Shown here: piece by piece, positions 45,757 through 53,662 of the stretch
Position numbering within the stretch: position 1 is the stretch's first letter
Layout of the letters: every line of letters begins with the position of its first letter
Origin: Flavobacterium circumlabens
GTDB lineage: Bacteria > Bacteroidota > Bacteroidia > Flavobacteriales > Flavobacteriaceae
Length of the DNA stretch: 64,000 nucleotides
Assembly: GCF_004345565.1 (NCBI RefSeq)
Contig: NZ_SLWA01000007.1
Coordinates: 62,001 to 126,000 of the forward strand
Reading direction: 5' to 3'
Notes under the pieces: generated by a model
Databases searched by the model: none
What the model was told of the DNA's origin: nothing
What the model saw: only the letters and a program-made list of their open reading frames with translations
Program-made: the position numbers and the translations under genes

Positions 45757-46072
45757 GAGATTGGCAGTTCATCTGATGAATATAAATTGAAAGCTGTTTT
45801 TTTATCCTAACCACTATCGAAAAGAGCAAAGGTTTAAAGCTTTTACACGCTTTCTACCTCCTTAAAATGGGTTCCTAAAGCTTAAGAATTTACTTCAATA
45901 AGGTGTTATAACAGGTCAGGGCAAAAAAATAAAAAATAAAAACAGAGAAGACTTTTTTTGTAATTGTTTGATTATAAGACCCGAAGAGTGTCGGTTAATT
46001 TAATATTAAGAGGTCAGGCAAAAACGGGTATAATTTTAACATTAAAGATGCGTTATCTATCAAGCAAACTTT

Positions 46073-46080
46073 TATTTTTG
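46073..46080 (+). promoter_or_regulatory. -7 box before the H1-like gene
   Basis: TATTTTTG matches TAnnTTTG and lies 24 bases before the start codon at 46105; no clear -33 element is seen. The rest of the gap 45757-46104 shows nothing recognisable. Confidence 0.5.
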
Positions 46081-46104
46081 CGCCTTAATTTAACAAGTAT
46101 AAGC

Positions 46105-46281
46105 ATGAAAGATCTATTAGTAAAAATCAACGCCGAAATCGACACATTCAAAGCAGAAGCTGAATCACTAACTGAAAAAGGTGTAAAAGCTGCTGGACCA
46201 AGAGCACGTAAATCAACTTTGGAAATTGAAAAACTTTTAAAAGAGTTTAGAAAAGTTTCTATCGAAGAATCAAAAAAATAA
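46105..46281 (+). CDS. Histone H1-like small basic protein
   Basis: A 58-residue protein from ATG 46105; a longer reading from 45964 adds a non-conserved N-terminus and crosses the promoter, so the short start is preferred. The sequence MKDLLVKINAEIDTFKAEAE, then GVKAAGPRARKSTLEIEKLLKEFRKVSIEESKK, is the pattern of the short H1-like (Hc1-type) proteins widespread in Bacteroidota. It is lysine-rich, helical and probably DNA-binding, although the role in this phylum is not well settled. It has its own promoter and a strong terminator, so it is a single-gene unit. Confidence 0.88.
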   Translation: MKDLLVKINAEIDTFKAEAESLTEKGVKAAGPRARKSTLEIEKLLKEFRKVSIEESKK

Positions 46282-46300
46282 TATTTGTATTCAGAAACAA

Positions 46301-46333
46301 AACCTCGTTTAAGTATTTAAACGAGGTTTTTTT
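46301..46333 (+). terminator. Terminator after the H1-like gene
   Basis: AACCTCGTTTAA and TTAAACGAGGTT pair around a four-base loop, followed by a T-run, 19 bases after the stop. Confidence 0.92.
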
Positions 46334-46537
46334 ATGGAAATTATTTTAGGATTTCTATAGCTTCTTTAAGGCTGCAATTATTTTTACGTTATAACGAAAT
46401 TAATGCTACTGCTCTAATCATACAATTTACCGGTACGTAATACTTTGCCATCATTATTTTTCGGTTTAATTCTATTCCGGCTTTCACAAACTAAAGAAAT
46501 TGCTTACTTTCATAGAATAGTTTCAAAAACAATCTAA

Positions 46538-47731
46538 ATGGACAAAAAGTTAAAACAATTCGGGATTAAATCAATTGTCGTGTTGCTGCTGATTCATTTA
46601 GCTTATTTTATCTACGGATATTTTCAGTTTGCAGGTATAAAGAACATCAATATTTATACAGAATTCTACAGATTCAAATTTTATGATGATGTTTCCATTT
46701 CTCATTTCTTCGTGAGTGGTTTATTATTATTGCTGTTTTTAATTTTTTTATTGCGAAATCATACCAGACAAGCATATTCGACTTTAAATCTGGTCAAAAT
46801 TGGCGGAGTGATTTTGTTGATTTCATTTCTTTCTTTTTCCTTTTTTATCAGTTATAGTTTTGGTCTGAATGCAAAACTAAAAACAGAATTACCGGAAACA
46901 GATTTCAATACCGACAAGGCTTTACTCAATGTTTTAAATCCGTTTTTATACAATTATACCTCTTATAGTTCTGAGAAATTATTCAATCCCGAAAACATTT
47001 TATATCCAAAACCCTATCCGGTAATAAAAGGAACAGAGTCCATCAATTACGATTCAAACGGGAGCGAATATGCAATCGAAGAACACCGTTATTTCAGTAT
47101 CGATACACTGAAACTGCTGACTTCGACATATGAGAAAGTAAATAATAAAGCAGATTCTGTTTTTAATATTTTAGGATTTGATAAAGAAGAACTGACGAAA
47201 AGAATCATCTCAAAAAAAGTGATTAAAGACAGTACCGAAATTGTTTTCAAAGGAAGAGAAGTCAATCTGGACTATGACGGGGATATTTGCATATTTCTGC
47301 AGAATAAAAAATTGTACGCACCAATACACGGTATCCCTGTTGAAAAACAACAGTATCAGAATGCTGTAGAAAGATATAAACTTCTTTATAAATACAAACC
47401 GGATTCTTTATTATACTCTTTTCAAAAGCTGGATACTTTATTGAAAAAATACAATATCGAAACACAGATTCAGCCAAAATTGCTAACGAAGGATGCCTTT
47501 TATTACAGGGATAATAACAGAGCACCTTTAAACGGAATTAGAAATACCTACGACAGAGTTGCCCTGAAAGATAAATTTAATACGCTGGAGAAATTGTTTT
47601 ATGAACCGAACTATTTACATCCGTCGATAATGATGATTTTCTTTACGGTCATTTTAGTAGTCTGGCTAATTTTGTTTCTATTTTATGTTTCATGGAATTA
47701 TAAGAATAAAAAACAAATCGATAAGATTTAG
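46538..47731 (+). CDS. Membrane protein of unknown function
   Basis: A 397-residue protein I do not recognise. It has membrane segments near residues 13-30, 58-76 and 90-110, a long extracytoplasmic region (about 115-365) without cysteines in pairs or known motifs, and a final membrane segment near 370-390 ending in a basic tail (NYKNKKQIDKI). The outer part is rich in Tyr, Lys and Asp and includes VNNKADSVFNILGFDKEEL. It is a single-gene unit bounded by terminators at 46301 and 47753. No function can be proposed. Confidence 0.75.
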   Translation: MDKKLKQFGIKSIVVLLLIHLAYFIYGYFQFAGIKNINIYTEFYRFKFYDDVSISHFFVSGLLLLLFLIFLLRNHTRQAYSTLNLVKIGGVILLISFLSFSFFISYSFGLNAKLKTELPETDFNTDKALLNVLNPFLYNYTSYSSEKLFNPENILYPKPYPVIKGTESINYDSNGSEYAIEEHRYFSIDTLKLLTSTYEKVNNKADSVFNILGFDKEELTKRIISKKVIKDSTEIVFKGREVNLDYDGDICIFLQNKKLYAPIHGIPVEKQQYQNAVERYKLLYKYKPDSLLYSFQKLDTLLKKYNIETQIQPKLLTKDAFYYRDNNRAPLNGIRNTYDRVALKDKFNTLEKLFYEPNYLHPSIMMIFFTVILVVWLILFLFYVSWNYKNKKQIDKI

Positions 47732-47752
47732 GATTTAAATATATGTATAACC

Positions 47753-47790
47753 GACGGCGCAGTGAGAAATCCTGCGCCGTCTGCTTTTTT
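47753..47790 (+). terminator. Terminator after the unknown membrane protein
   Basis: GACGGCGCAG and CTGCGCCGTC are perfect arms around a nine-base loop, followed by TGCTTTTTT. Confidence 0.92.
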
Positions 47791-47806
47791 ACGTATACGG
47801 TCTGGA

Positions 47807-47858
47807 TTTGTATACTTCCCGTATTTTATATTACTTTGTAAAGAATACTAATCGGTAT
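47807..47858 (+). promoter_or_regulatory. TetR gene promoter and probable autoregulatory operator
   Basis: TTTG at 47807-47810, 20 bases, and TTACTTTG at 47831-47838 form a promoter. ATACTAATCGGTAT (ATAC-N6-GTAT) at 47845-47858 lies over the expected start site, five bases before the TetR start codon. The same ATAC-N6-GTAT core occurs at 48471-48484. Confidence 0.6.
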
Positions 47859-47863
47859 CTTTT

Positions 47864-48460
47864 ATGAAAAAAGCAGTTTCGACACGACTTTCCATTCTTC
47901 AGAAATCATTTGAATTAATCTATACGCACGGGTATCAGGCTACCAGTATTGATACTATTATTGCGACAACCAACGTAACCAAAGGTGCATTTTTTTATCA
48001 TTTTAAAAATAAGGACGAAATGGGGCTCGCCGTTATTAACGAAATTATGTATCCGTTGATGTATGCTGATTTCGTAAAACCACTTTTGAGTTCAAACGAT
48101 CCCGTACATGATATTTATAAAATGATGCATTATTTACTTTTGGAAAATGAGTTTTTGCTAAAAAAATACGGCTGCCCGGCCGGGAATCTAACGCAGGAAA
48201 TGTCTCCGGTAAACCAACTGTTTAGCCAGGCACTTTCTAAACTGACTACAGAACTAAAAGAAGCGATGCAAATTGCCTTAAAAAAAGGTAAAGATTCAGG
48301 AAGTATAAAATCCGGGATAAACGAGGAGCAGGTAGCGCTTTTTGTATTATCGGGTTATTGGGGCATTCGGAATTTTGGTAAACTTTCGGATGATAATGAT
48401 TGTTATATTGTTTATTTAGAGGAACTTAAGTCGTATTTGAAGAATTTGGAAAAAAACTAA
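47864..48460 (+). CDS. TetR family transcriptional regulator
   Basis: A 198-residue regulator with a standard N-terminal TetR helix-turn-helix: STRLSILQKSFELIYTHGYQATSIDTI, then TNVTKGAFFYHFKNKDEMG at residues about 6-52. The C-terminal ligand-binding part resembles the AcrR/NemR-like group (KYGCPAGNLTQEMSPVNQLF, and GYWGIRNFGK). It is followed 65 bases later by a membrane protein gene whose promoter contains a strong palindrome, so it probably represses itself and the downstream three-gene unit. Confidence 0.92.
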   Translation: MKKAVSTRLSILQKSFELIYTHGYQATSIDTIIATTNVTKGAFFYHFKNKDEMGLAVINEIMYPLMYADFVKPLLSSNDPVHDIYKMMHYLLLENEFLLKKYGCPAGNLTQEMSPVNQLFSQALSKLTTELKEAMQIALKKGKDSGSIKSGINEEQVALFVLSGYWGIRNFGKLSDDNDCYIVYLEELKSYLKNLEKN

Positions 48461-48465
48461 TTTCA

Positions 48466-48500
48466 AAAACATACTACTTAGTATGTTTTATTTATATTTG
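48466..48500 (+). promoter_or_regulatory. TetR-type operator and -7 box before the membrane protein gene
   Basis: AAAACATACT and AGTATGTTTT are perfect inverted arms (48466-48475, 48480-48489) around a four-base centre. The -7 box TATATTTG at 48493-48500 follows, and the start codon is at 48526. The operator would cover the spacer of this promoter. It shares the ATAC-N6-GTAT core with the site in front of the TetR gene. Confidence 0.72.
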
Positions 48501-48525
48501 CATTATTATTTTAAAACAAATAACA

Positions 48526-48984
48526 ATGTATCTAACACTATTACTTTTGCATTCCACCGTGAGATGGCTGGTGCTTTTGAGTTTATTTTATTCTATTATT
48601 AGGGCATATCGGGGATACCAAAACAAATTTTCTTTTTCTAAAATAGATAACGTAGTCCGCCACTGGACGGCGACTCTTGCTCATCTTCAGTTAATGCTGG
48701 GTATAGTGTTGTATTCGCAGAGTGCCTTAATTAAATACTTCTGGAATAATTTTGCGGAAGCTTCAAAGGATCTAAGCACACTTTTCTTTGGTTTAATCCA
48801 TCTTATTTTAATGCTGGCGGCGATTATAATCATAACGATTGGTTCGGCAGCAGCAAAGCGCAAGACACTTTATTCCGATAAATTCAAAACGATGTTTATC
48901 TGGTTTTCTATTGCCTTACTGCTTATTTTCATAGCCATTCCGTGGCCTTTTTCTCCTCTTGCCAACAGACCTTATTTTAGATAA
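48526..48984 (+). CDS. Four-helix membrane protein of unknown function
   Basis: A 152-residue protein with four predicted membrane segments (about residues 5-25, 48-65, 82-105 and 120-140). The histidines in LHSTVRWLVL near residue 8, HWTATLAHLQLMLG near residue 46 and FGLIHLILM near 90 recall small cytochrome b-type bundles, but haem binding is only a guess. It is the first gene under the TetR-type operator and ends two bases before the DUF3817 gene. Confidence 0.78.
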   Translation: MYLTLLLLHSTVRWLVLLSLFYSIIRAYRGYQNKFSFSKIDNVVRHWTATLAHLQLMLGIVLYSQSALIKYFWNNFAEASKDLSTLFFGLIHLILMLAAIIIITIGSAAAKRKTLYSDKFKTMFIWFSIALLLIFIAIPWPFSPLANRPYFR

Positions 48985-48986
48985 TT

Positions 48987-49325
48987 ATGACAAATTTTTT
49001 CAAAACAAACATCGGGCGATTAAGAATTCTTGGTTTTCTGGAAGGCTTATCTTTATTGATTTTAATTTTTATTGCGGTTCCTCTTAAATATATTTTCGAT
49101 AACCCGTCGCTGACAAAAATGATGGGACCGATTCATGGTGCCTTATTTCTGCTTTTTATATTCAATGCCCTGAGTGTTGGTGTAGAACAAAACTGGAAAT
49201 TTAAAACGACAACTTCCAAAGTTCTTCTGGCCTGTATTATTCCTTTTGGGACCTTTTATATTGATCATAAAATTTTGCGTAAATCGAAATTGAAGATAAA
49301 TAACAAAGTTTGTAAACCAATTTAG
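48987..49325 (+). CDS. DUF3817 family membrane protein
   Basis: A 112-residue integral membrane protein matching the DUF3817 pattern: GRLRILGFLEGLSLLILIFIAVPLKYI at the N-terminus, MGPIHGALFLLFIFNAL in the middle, and a C-terminal segment ACIIPFGTFYIDHKIL. The family is common in bacteria and has no known activity. It follows the four-helix protein by two bases and belongs to the same TetR-controlled unit. Confidence 0.88.
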   Translation: MTNFFKTNIGRLRILGFLEGLSLLILIFIAVPLKYIFDNPSLTKMMGPIHGALFLLFIFNALSVGVEQNWKFKTTTSKVLLACIIPFGTFYIDHKILRKSKLKINNKVCKPI

Positions 49326-49347
49326 GAAAATATAAACCAGAACAATC

Positions 49348-49563
49348 ATGATTGAGATTTTCAAAACCAATGTAAATTCAAAAAGACAATCCGGCAGGAT
49401 TTTAAAAATGCTTAAAAGGATATTTCCAAACGCTTCTTTTATTTTTGATTTGGAGGATTGCGACAAGATTTTACGGGTCGATCATATCGAAAGCATACAA
49501 ATAGCAACCATTAAAAACGAAATCATAAATTTGGGTTTTGTCTGTGAGATATTGGAAGATTAA
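49348..49563 (+). CDS. Small ferredoxin-like-fold protein
   Basis: A 71-residue protein. Its pattern, MIEIFKTNVNSKRQSGRILKMLKRIFP, then FDLEDCDKILRVDH, then NEIINLGFVCEILED, fits the beta-alpha-beta-beta-alpha-beta (ferredoxin-like/HMA-type) fold, but the metal-binding CxxC of true heavy-metal domains is absent. It follows DUF3817 by 22 bases and ends before a strong terminator, so it is the last gene of the TetR unit. Function unknown. Confidence 0.7.
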   Translation: MIEIFKTNVNSKRQSGRILKMLKRIFPNASFIFDLEDCDKILRVDHIESIQIATIKNEIINLGFVCEILED

Positions 49564-49616
49564 TATCCTTAAACAATAGGTAAGTTGAGGTAATTTACAG
49601 CATTAATTTTTAGTCA

Positions 49617-49655
49617 AAAGCGGCTGATTCTGTTCTGGAATCAGCTGCTTTTTTT
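49617..49655 (+). terminator. Terminator closing the TetR unit
   Basis: AAAGCGGCTGATTC and GAATCAGCTGCTTT pair (one G-U) around a seven-base loop and run into a T tract. Confidence 0.92.
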
Positions 49656-50007
49656 ATGATAGATTAAGTTTTTCATAAACCGGATTATGTATTGCTTTTT
49701 TGCTTAGCTTTCGCAGGGCTACAAGTGCAAAATATATGTTTTTTACGTAAAAAAAATATATAAGTAAAATCATTAGATCTCAAAATAAATAATAGGTAAA
49801 GATTTATATTTTGGATTTAATTACAACTCATAGTTATATTCTATAAGGCGCTTTGTAAGAAAAAAAACAGGATTATCCGTAATATTGCGATAGGAAGTTT
49901 TGTTTGAAATTTCAGCATTTCCTTATCATTTTTGAATATGAAATGATTTTTTGACCATCACTTTCTTTAAAATTTCCCCAAATCTCTAAAATAACTATTA
50001 ATTAATT
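49656..50007. other. 352-base AT-rich intergenic region
   Basis: No frame, hairpin or repeat that I can support. It must contain the promoter of the gene at 50008, but no clear TTTG/TAnnTTTG pair is seen. Confidence 0.5.
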
Positions 50008-50427
50008 ATGTTCTTTACTCTCACTCATGACCAGATACAATTTTGTTATGGATCAAAACGCTGGCAATACAGTTTTAATGAAATTGTGGAGCTCGGATTA
50101 CTTAAAAAAAAGAAGTCTTACCTTCTTGAAAATGGTGCTTTCATTGCCATTACCGCTATAGCTTATTATTGCATGGTTTTTTCAAATTTAATGGAGATGT
50201 ACTATATCGTACCTACTTTATTATGCTATACTATTATCATTATTTCCAGATTTCATGCCAGCATCGATGCCGAATATTATGTTATCGTAAAAGATGTTTA
50301 TAAAAAGGAAATCCGGGTAAAAATAAAAAATTTAGACCGGCCTGTCATAGGCAAACAAATAGATCAGTACTTAAATCTCGAGTTCGATCGGATGGTACAT
50401 AAACAAAAATCCAACACTCAAAAATAA
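50008..50427 (+). CDS. Small membrane protein of unknown function
   Basis: A 139-residue protein. A short N-terminal soluble segment (DQIQFCYGSKRWQYSFNEIVELGLLKKKK) precedes two membrane segments (residues about 43-60 and 66-85), then a strand-rich C-terminus (EYYVIVKDVYKKEIRVKIKN). The split soluble-membrane-soluble layout resembles membrane-anchored PH-like proteins, but I do not recognise a family. It is followed four bases later by a 29-codon open frame. Confidence 0.68.
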   Translation: MFFTLTHDQIQFCYGSKRWQYSFNEIVELGLLKKKKSYLLENGAFIAITAIAYYCMVFSNLMEMYYIVPTLLCYTIIIISRFHASIDAEYYVIVKDVYKKEIRVKIKNLDRPVIGKQIDQYLNLEFDRMVHKQKSNTQK

Positions 50428-50431
50428 TTCG

Positions 50432-50521
50432 ATGTTATCAAACGAAACTTTTGGCTACGACCTTACTTTTATTGTCGTTGCCGTAGTGTATGGTTTTATT
50501 ATTACGACCAAAAGAAAATAG
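50432..50521 (+). CDS. Putative 29-residue membrane peptide
   Basis: ATG 50432 opens a frame for MLSNETFGYDLTFIVVAVVYGFIITTKRK and ends at TAG 50521. The sequence is a single hydrophobic helix with a basic tail, the form of a real small membrane peptide. It starts four bases after the stop of the preceding membrane protein gene, which suggests translational coupling. It is too short to prove by sequence alone. Confidence 0.45.
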   Translation: MLSNETFGYDLTFIVVAVVYGFIITTKRK

Positions 50522-50643
50522 AAATGCAGCTTCATTAACCTAATATTGAAGTTGTATCAGATCAAGTATTAAAAGGTATAGTTACAGTACCCCTACATTT
50601 AATAGTGAACTGTTAGCTGTACAAGATCCCCCACAAAGAGCTT

Positions 50644-51030
50644 ATGACCACTTCAATAAAAAATAAAATTAAAAGCATCAGAGAGTTAAAAAATTATACT
50701 CAGGAATATATGGCAGATCAACTAGGCGTTACCCAGGCGGGTTATAGTAAAATAGAAAAAGGAAAAACTGTTCTTTCGTTTGTTAAATTAGTAGAAATAG
50801 CCCGTATTTTAGAAGTCAGTGTAGAAGATATACTTAGTTTCGATAGTCAGCGGTATTTCAATAATTTTAATAAAGTCAAAGGAAATAATAATGGCAGCAT
50901 TCAGATTAATCCGGATAACAGTACCGCTTTAAAAGAACTTTATGAAGATAAAATAATGCTTCTGGAAAAATTACTCAGTAAAACAGAAGAAGAATTAAAC
51001 CGCTATAAAAAGAAATTCGGTCAGCTGTAG
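50644..51030 (+). CDS. XRE family transcriptional regulator
   Basis: A 128-residue regulator with an N-terminal Cro/C1-type helix-turn-helix (residues about 8-65: LKNYTQEYMADQLGVTQAGYSKIEKGK). A short asparagine-rich linker (KVKGNNNGSIQINPDN) leads to a C-terminal coiled coil (LYEDKIMLLEKLLSKTEEEL) that probably dimerises. Such proteins are common in Bacteroidota as stand-alone regulators. No toxin partner is visible nearby. It is followed by a bidirectional terminator shared with the DUF1508 gene. Confidence 0.92.
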   Translation: MTTSIKNKIKSIRELKNYTQEYMADQLGVTQAGYSKIEKGKTVLSFVKLVEIARILEVSVEDILSFDSQRYFNNFNKVKGNNNGSIQINPDNSTALKELYEDKIMLLEKLLSKTEEELNRYKKKFGQL

Positions 51031-51033
51031 CAA

Positions 51034-51066
51034 CAAAAAAACGAGGTTGAAGCCTCGTTTTTTTAT
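51034..51066. terminator. Bidirectional terminator between XRE and DUF1508 genes
   Basis: AAAAACGAGG and CCTCGTTTTT pair around a six-base loop, with A and T runs on both sides, so it can serve the convergent genes on either strand. Confidence 0.9.
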
Positions 51067-51076
51067 TTGTTATAAT

Positions 51077-51409
51077 TTATGCTGTCTGATCCTCTGTAGT
51101 GGCATCGGGAGCGTTTGTTTTTACTGAAGCTATTCCATTGTCTCTGGCAGAAGTACTTTCGTACATTTCACTTGCACCGATGATCTGGCCATTTCCGGCT
51201 TTGAGATTGAAATAAGGTTTGCCGCTGCTGGATTCTTTTTTATCATATCTGCTGTCGTCCTGCGAGTTTGTTTTGACAGATTCGATTCCGTTTGTACAGG
51301 CAGATTTTGTAGAATAACCTTCGCTGGTTAAGATAGTCTGGCCATTTCCGGCTTTTAAATTAAATTGAAATTCACCATTTGATCTTGTAGTAATTACAAA
51401 TTTTCCCAT
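51077..51409 (-). CDS. YegP-like DUF1508 repeat protein
   Basis: A 110-residue protein built from two DUF1508 repeats. The first has FQFNLKAGNGQTILTSEGYSTKSACTNGIESVKTN and the second YFNLKAGNGQIIGASEMYESTSARDNGIASVKTN, about 50 residues apart. The family (YegP type) forms small strand-rich domains of unknown activity; some members are stress or storage-related, but that is not shown here. It ends in an acidic tail (DATTEDQTA). Single gene. Confidence 0.92.
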   Translation of the reverse strand: MGKFVITTRSNGEFQFNLKAGNGQTILTSEGYSTKSACTNGIESVKTNSQDDSRYDKKESSSGKPYFNLKAGNGQIIGASEMYESTSARDNGIASVKTNAPDATTEDQTA

Positions 51410-51525
51410 AAATTTTCGGTTTTTTTAAGTTAGGCATTCCTTATTTTGATATTTATAAAAGTACAAAACTTAGTCTTACAAATGATATACGCATAAAAAA
51501 TAACCCCGATATAACGGAAAATTTA

Positions 51526-52920
51526 CTATTTTTTGTTAAAAGCAGGCAGGATATACTTCTGAATAATTTCATCACTTGGCGATTGTGAATTGTAATTTCC
51601 ACCGGTAATAATCGTAACCATATCTTGTTCTTCCCAAATGTAAATCTTCTGTCCGCCGTTTCCCTGTGCAGCTTTTCCATTATAGCGCACTCCGTTTACA
51701 TCCAGATATTTAAGCCACCACAAATAACCGTAATTAACGCCCTGCACCACAGATTGTTTGGTCAGGGATTCTTTTACCCAGTCTTTCGATATCACCTGTT
51801 TGCCATTCCAAACTCCCTTATTCAGATAAAGCAAACCTAATTTCCCCATGTCTCTTGAACTTAAATAAACCTGGCAGAAGGTTTCTGAACTCGAAGCATC
51901 CGGTTTAAAATTCCAGACAAAATTTTTAATTCCAATGTCTTTAAAAAGAGTTTGTTTTGCAAAATCGGGCAGTGGCATTTTTGTCGCTTTTTCAATTATC
52001 CTGCCCAGTGTTATCGGATTTCCGGAGCAGTACATTCCTTTTCCTCCCGGTACGTCAATCATGGGTAAGTCCAGTGTAAATTGTATCCAGTCGGCCGAAT
52101 TATTCATGGTGGTCTCGTTGCCTTCCGATTTTGGATTACTCACATCACAATCCAGACCGCTTTGGTTGGTTAGAAGGTTTTTAATCGAAATTAGCCTTTT
52201 GTCTTCCGTAAGATTTTTAAAAGTATATTCGGGAAAAAAGGATAAAACGGTTTCGTCTTTACTTTTTATAAACCCTTTATCAATGGCAATTCCGGTAAGC
52301 GCCGAAACAAAACTCTTTGTGGCAGATCGCAGTTCGTGTAATTTGGCTTTATTGTATTCATAAAAATATTCCTCAAATACAAGCTTTCCGTCTTTAATAA
52401 TCAAAACACTATGAACGTTAGGCAATGTACCGTCTACGATTTTTTGCATCATTTCACTCAATAATGCTTTATCTAAAACGGTTTTATCGATACTTCCGGT
52501 CAAAATTCCGTCGACATCTTGTTTGGGTTGTTGATAAACATATTTAAAATCTTTTGGATTGAGTCTCGGGTACCACATTTCTTTTGGAAATGCTACTTTT
52601 TTGGAAACTAGATTGAAACCACTTCCGTCAGAAGTATAACCGGTAATAATTCCCGCCTTTCTGTTAAAAGTTACCTTTTCATTTGACATATTTTCAAAAA
52701 CATCTTTGTCAATTGCTTTTAATTTATATTTGCTTTCGTTGATAATGGCGAACAAAACAGTGTCTTTTGGTGAAGCCGCTATTTTAAGAGAACCTTTATT
52801 TACATATTCATAAACACCTTCATATTCTTTTAATTGTTCGTAGGTAATTTTGAATTTTTGTTGTGAATAACCGGAATAAATCCCCACTAAAAATAACAGA
52901 AGCAAATGGTTTTTTTTCAT
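51526..52920 (-). CDS. Serine hydrolase, class C beta-lactamase-related
   Basis: A 464-residue secreted protein with a signal peptide ending near YSGYSQ (residue 20). After an N-terminal region of about 150 residues comes the beta-lactamase-type fold: ELRSATKSFVSALTG holds the catalytic SxxK near residue 203, a YCSGNP segment near 297 takes the place of YxN, and AAQGNGGQKIYIW near 430 takes that of KTG. Such proteins are often esterases or peptidases rather than resistance enzymes. It stands alone, so its substrate is unknown. Confidence 0.88.
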   Translation of the reverse strand: MKKNHLLLLFLVGIYSGYSQQKFKITYEQLKEYEGVYEYVNKGSLKIAASPKDTVLFAIINESKYKLKAIDKDVFENMSNEKVTFNRKAGIITGYTSDGSGFNLVSKKVAFPKEMWYPRLNPKDFKYVYQQPKQDVDGILTGSIDKTVLDKALLSEMMQKIVDGTLPNVHSVLIIKDGKLVFEEYFYEYNKAKLHELRSATKSFVSALTGIAIDKGFIKSKDETVLSFFPEYTFKNLTEDKRLISIKNLLTNQSGLDCDVSNPKSEGNETTMNNSADWIQFTLDLPMIDVPGGKGMYCSGNPITLGRIIEKATKMPLPDFAKQTLFKDIGIKNFVWNFKPDASSSETFCQVYLSSRDMGKLGLLYLNKGVWNGKQVISKDWVKESLTKQSVVQGVNYGYLWWLKYLDVNGVRYNGKAAQGNGGQKIYIWEEQDMVTIITGGNYNSQSPSDEIIQKYILPAFNKK

Positions 52921-52970
52921 TCTTTTTTGGTTTTAAAAGATTGTTCGTTAGTTAATTAAGGAAAGTTATA

Positions 52971-53012
52971 AAAAAAAGAGACACCTAATAATAAATTAGT
53001 GTCTCTTTTTTT
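52971..53012. terminator. Terminator-type hairpin upstream of the serine hydrolase
   Basis: AAAAAAGAGACAC and GTGTCTCTTTTTT pair (with a one-base bulge) around an AT-rich loop, between the ends of the DUF2911 gene and the start of the serine hydrolase gene. It can terminate the leftward DUF2911 transcript. Confidence 0.88.
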
Positions 53013-53035
53013 ATTGGTGTATATTTTTAAATATG

Positions 53036-53596
53036 CTATTTAATGCTAATCGGAACTTCAACTGTTGTTTTGTCCCAGCCGATTACTAAATTAGTAACAG
53101 CACCCTGAGTGGTAAAAGCAATCGATAAAGCTTCTACAGGAGTTGAGATTGGTTTAACCGGAACAACAATTTTTACCAGATCCTTGCTGGAATCATAAGC
53201 GTATGCACCCCATAAATCAACTTCTTTATTGATGATAACGGTCCATTTGTCTTTTTCAGGAATAGCAAAAAGACTATAAGTTCCCGCAGGAACCGCAACA
53301 CCATTGATCGTTGCAGGTTTGTAAAATTTGATTTCCGTGTTTTCGTTAGCACCCACACGCCATACTTCACCAAACGGAATTAATTCTCCGAAAATCGCTC
53401 TTCCTTTTGCAGAGGGTCTTGAATAAATAACTTTGATTGCAGGTGAAGGTGTGTCTGTTTTTTTAAATTTCACGGATTTATTCGGAAAATAAGCAATATC
53501 AGCCGGACTGGCGTCCAAAGGCGCGAATTTAACTTCCTGGGCATTAACAGAAAAGACAAACAATAAAAGAAGGGTCAGTAAACTAAAATTTTTCAT
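53036..53596 (-). CDS. DUF2911 secreted protein
   Basis: A 186-residue protein with a signal peptide ending at VNAQE (residue 20). The segments SRPSAKGRAIFGELIPFGEVWRVGANENTEIKF, PAGTYSLFAIPEKDKWTVIINKEVDLWGAYAYD and the terminal FGWDKTTVEV-like IGWDKTTVEVPI are diagnostic of DUF2911, a family common in Bacteroidota with no assigned activity. The length is normal. It stands between the serine hydrolase and the second polysaccharide locus and does not obviously belong to either. Confidence 0.93.
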   Translation of the reverse strand: MKNFSLLTLLLLFVFSVNAQEVKFAPLDASPADIAYFPNKSVKFKKTDTPSPAIKVIYSRPSAKGRAIFGELIPFGEVWRVGANENTEIKFYKPATINGVAVPAGTYSLFAIPEKDKWTVIINKEVDLWGAYAYDSSKDLVKIVVPVKPISTPVEALSIAFTTQGAVTNLVIGWDKTTVEVPISIK

Positions 53597-53662
53597 AACG
53601 TAGTATTTTTAATATGATTCATACAAAAATAAGAGAATAAAGAATAGGAAGAGATTAAATTT

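Noticed and set aside
45964..46104. Longer start for the H1-like protein
   Set aside because: The extra 47 residues are not H1-like and the region carries a -7 box, so it is more likely the promoter.
50644..51030. Antitoxin of a toxin-antitoxin pair (XRE protein)
   Set aside because: No adjacent small toxin-like gene was seen on either side; it is flanked by a short hydrophobic frame and a terminator.
51526..52920. Antibiotic-resistance beta-lactamase
   Set aside because: The SxxK fold is present but the N-terminal extension and context fit a general serine hydrolase/esterase, not a resistance enzyme.
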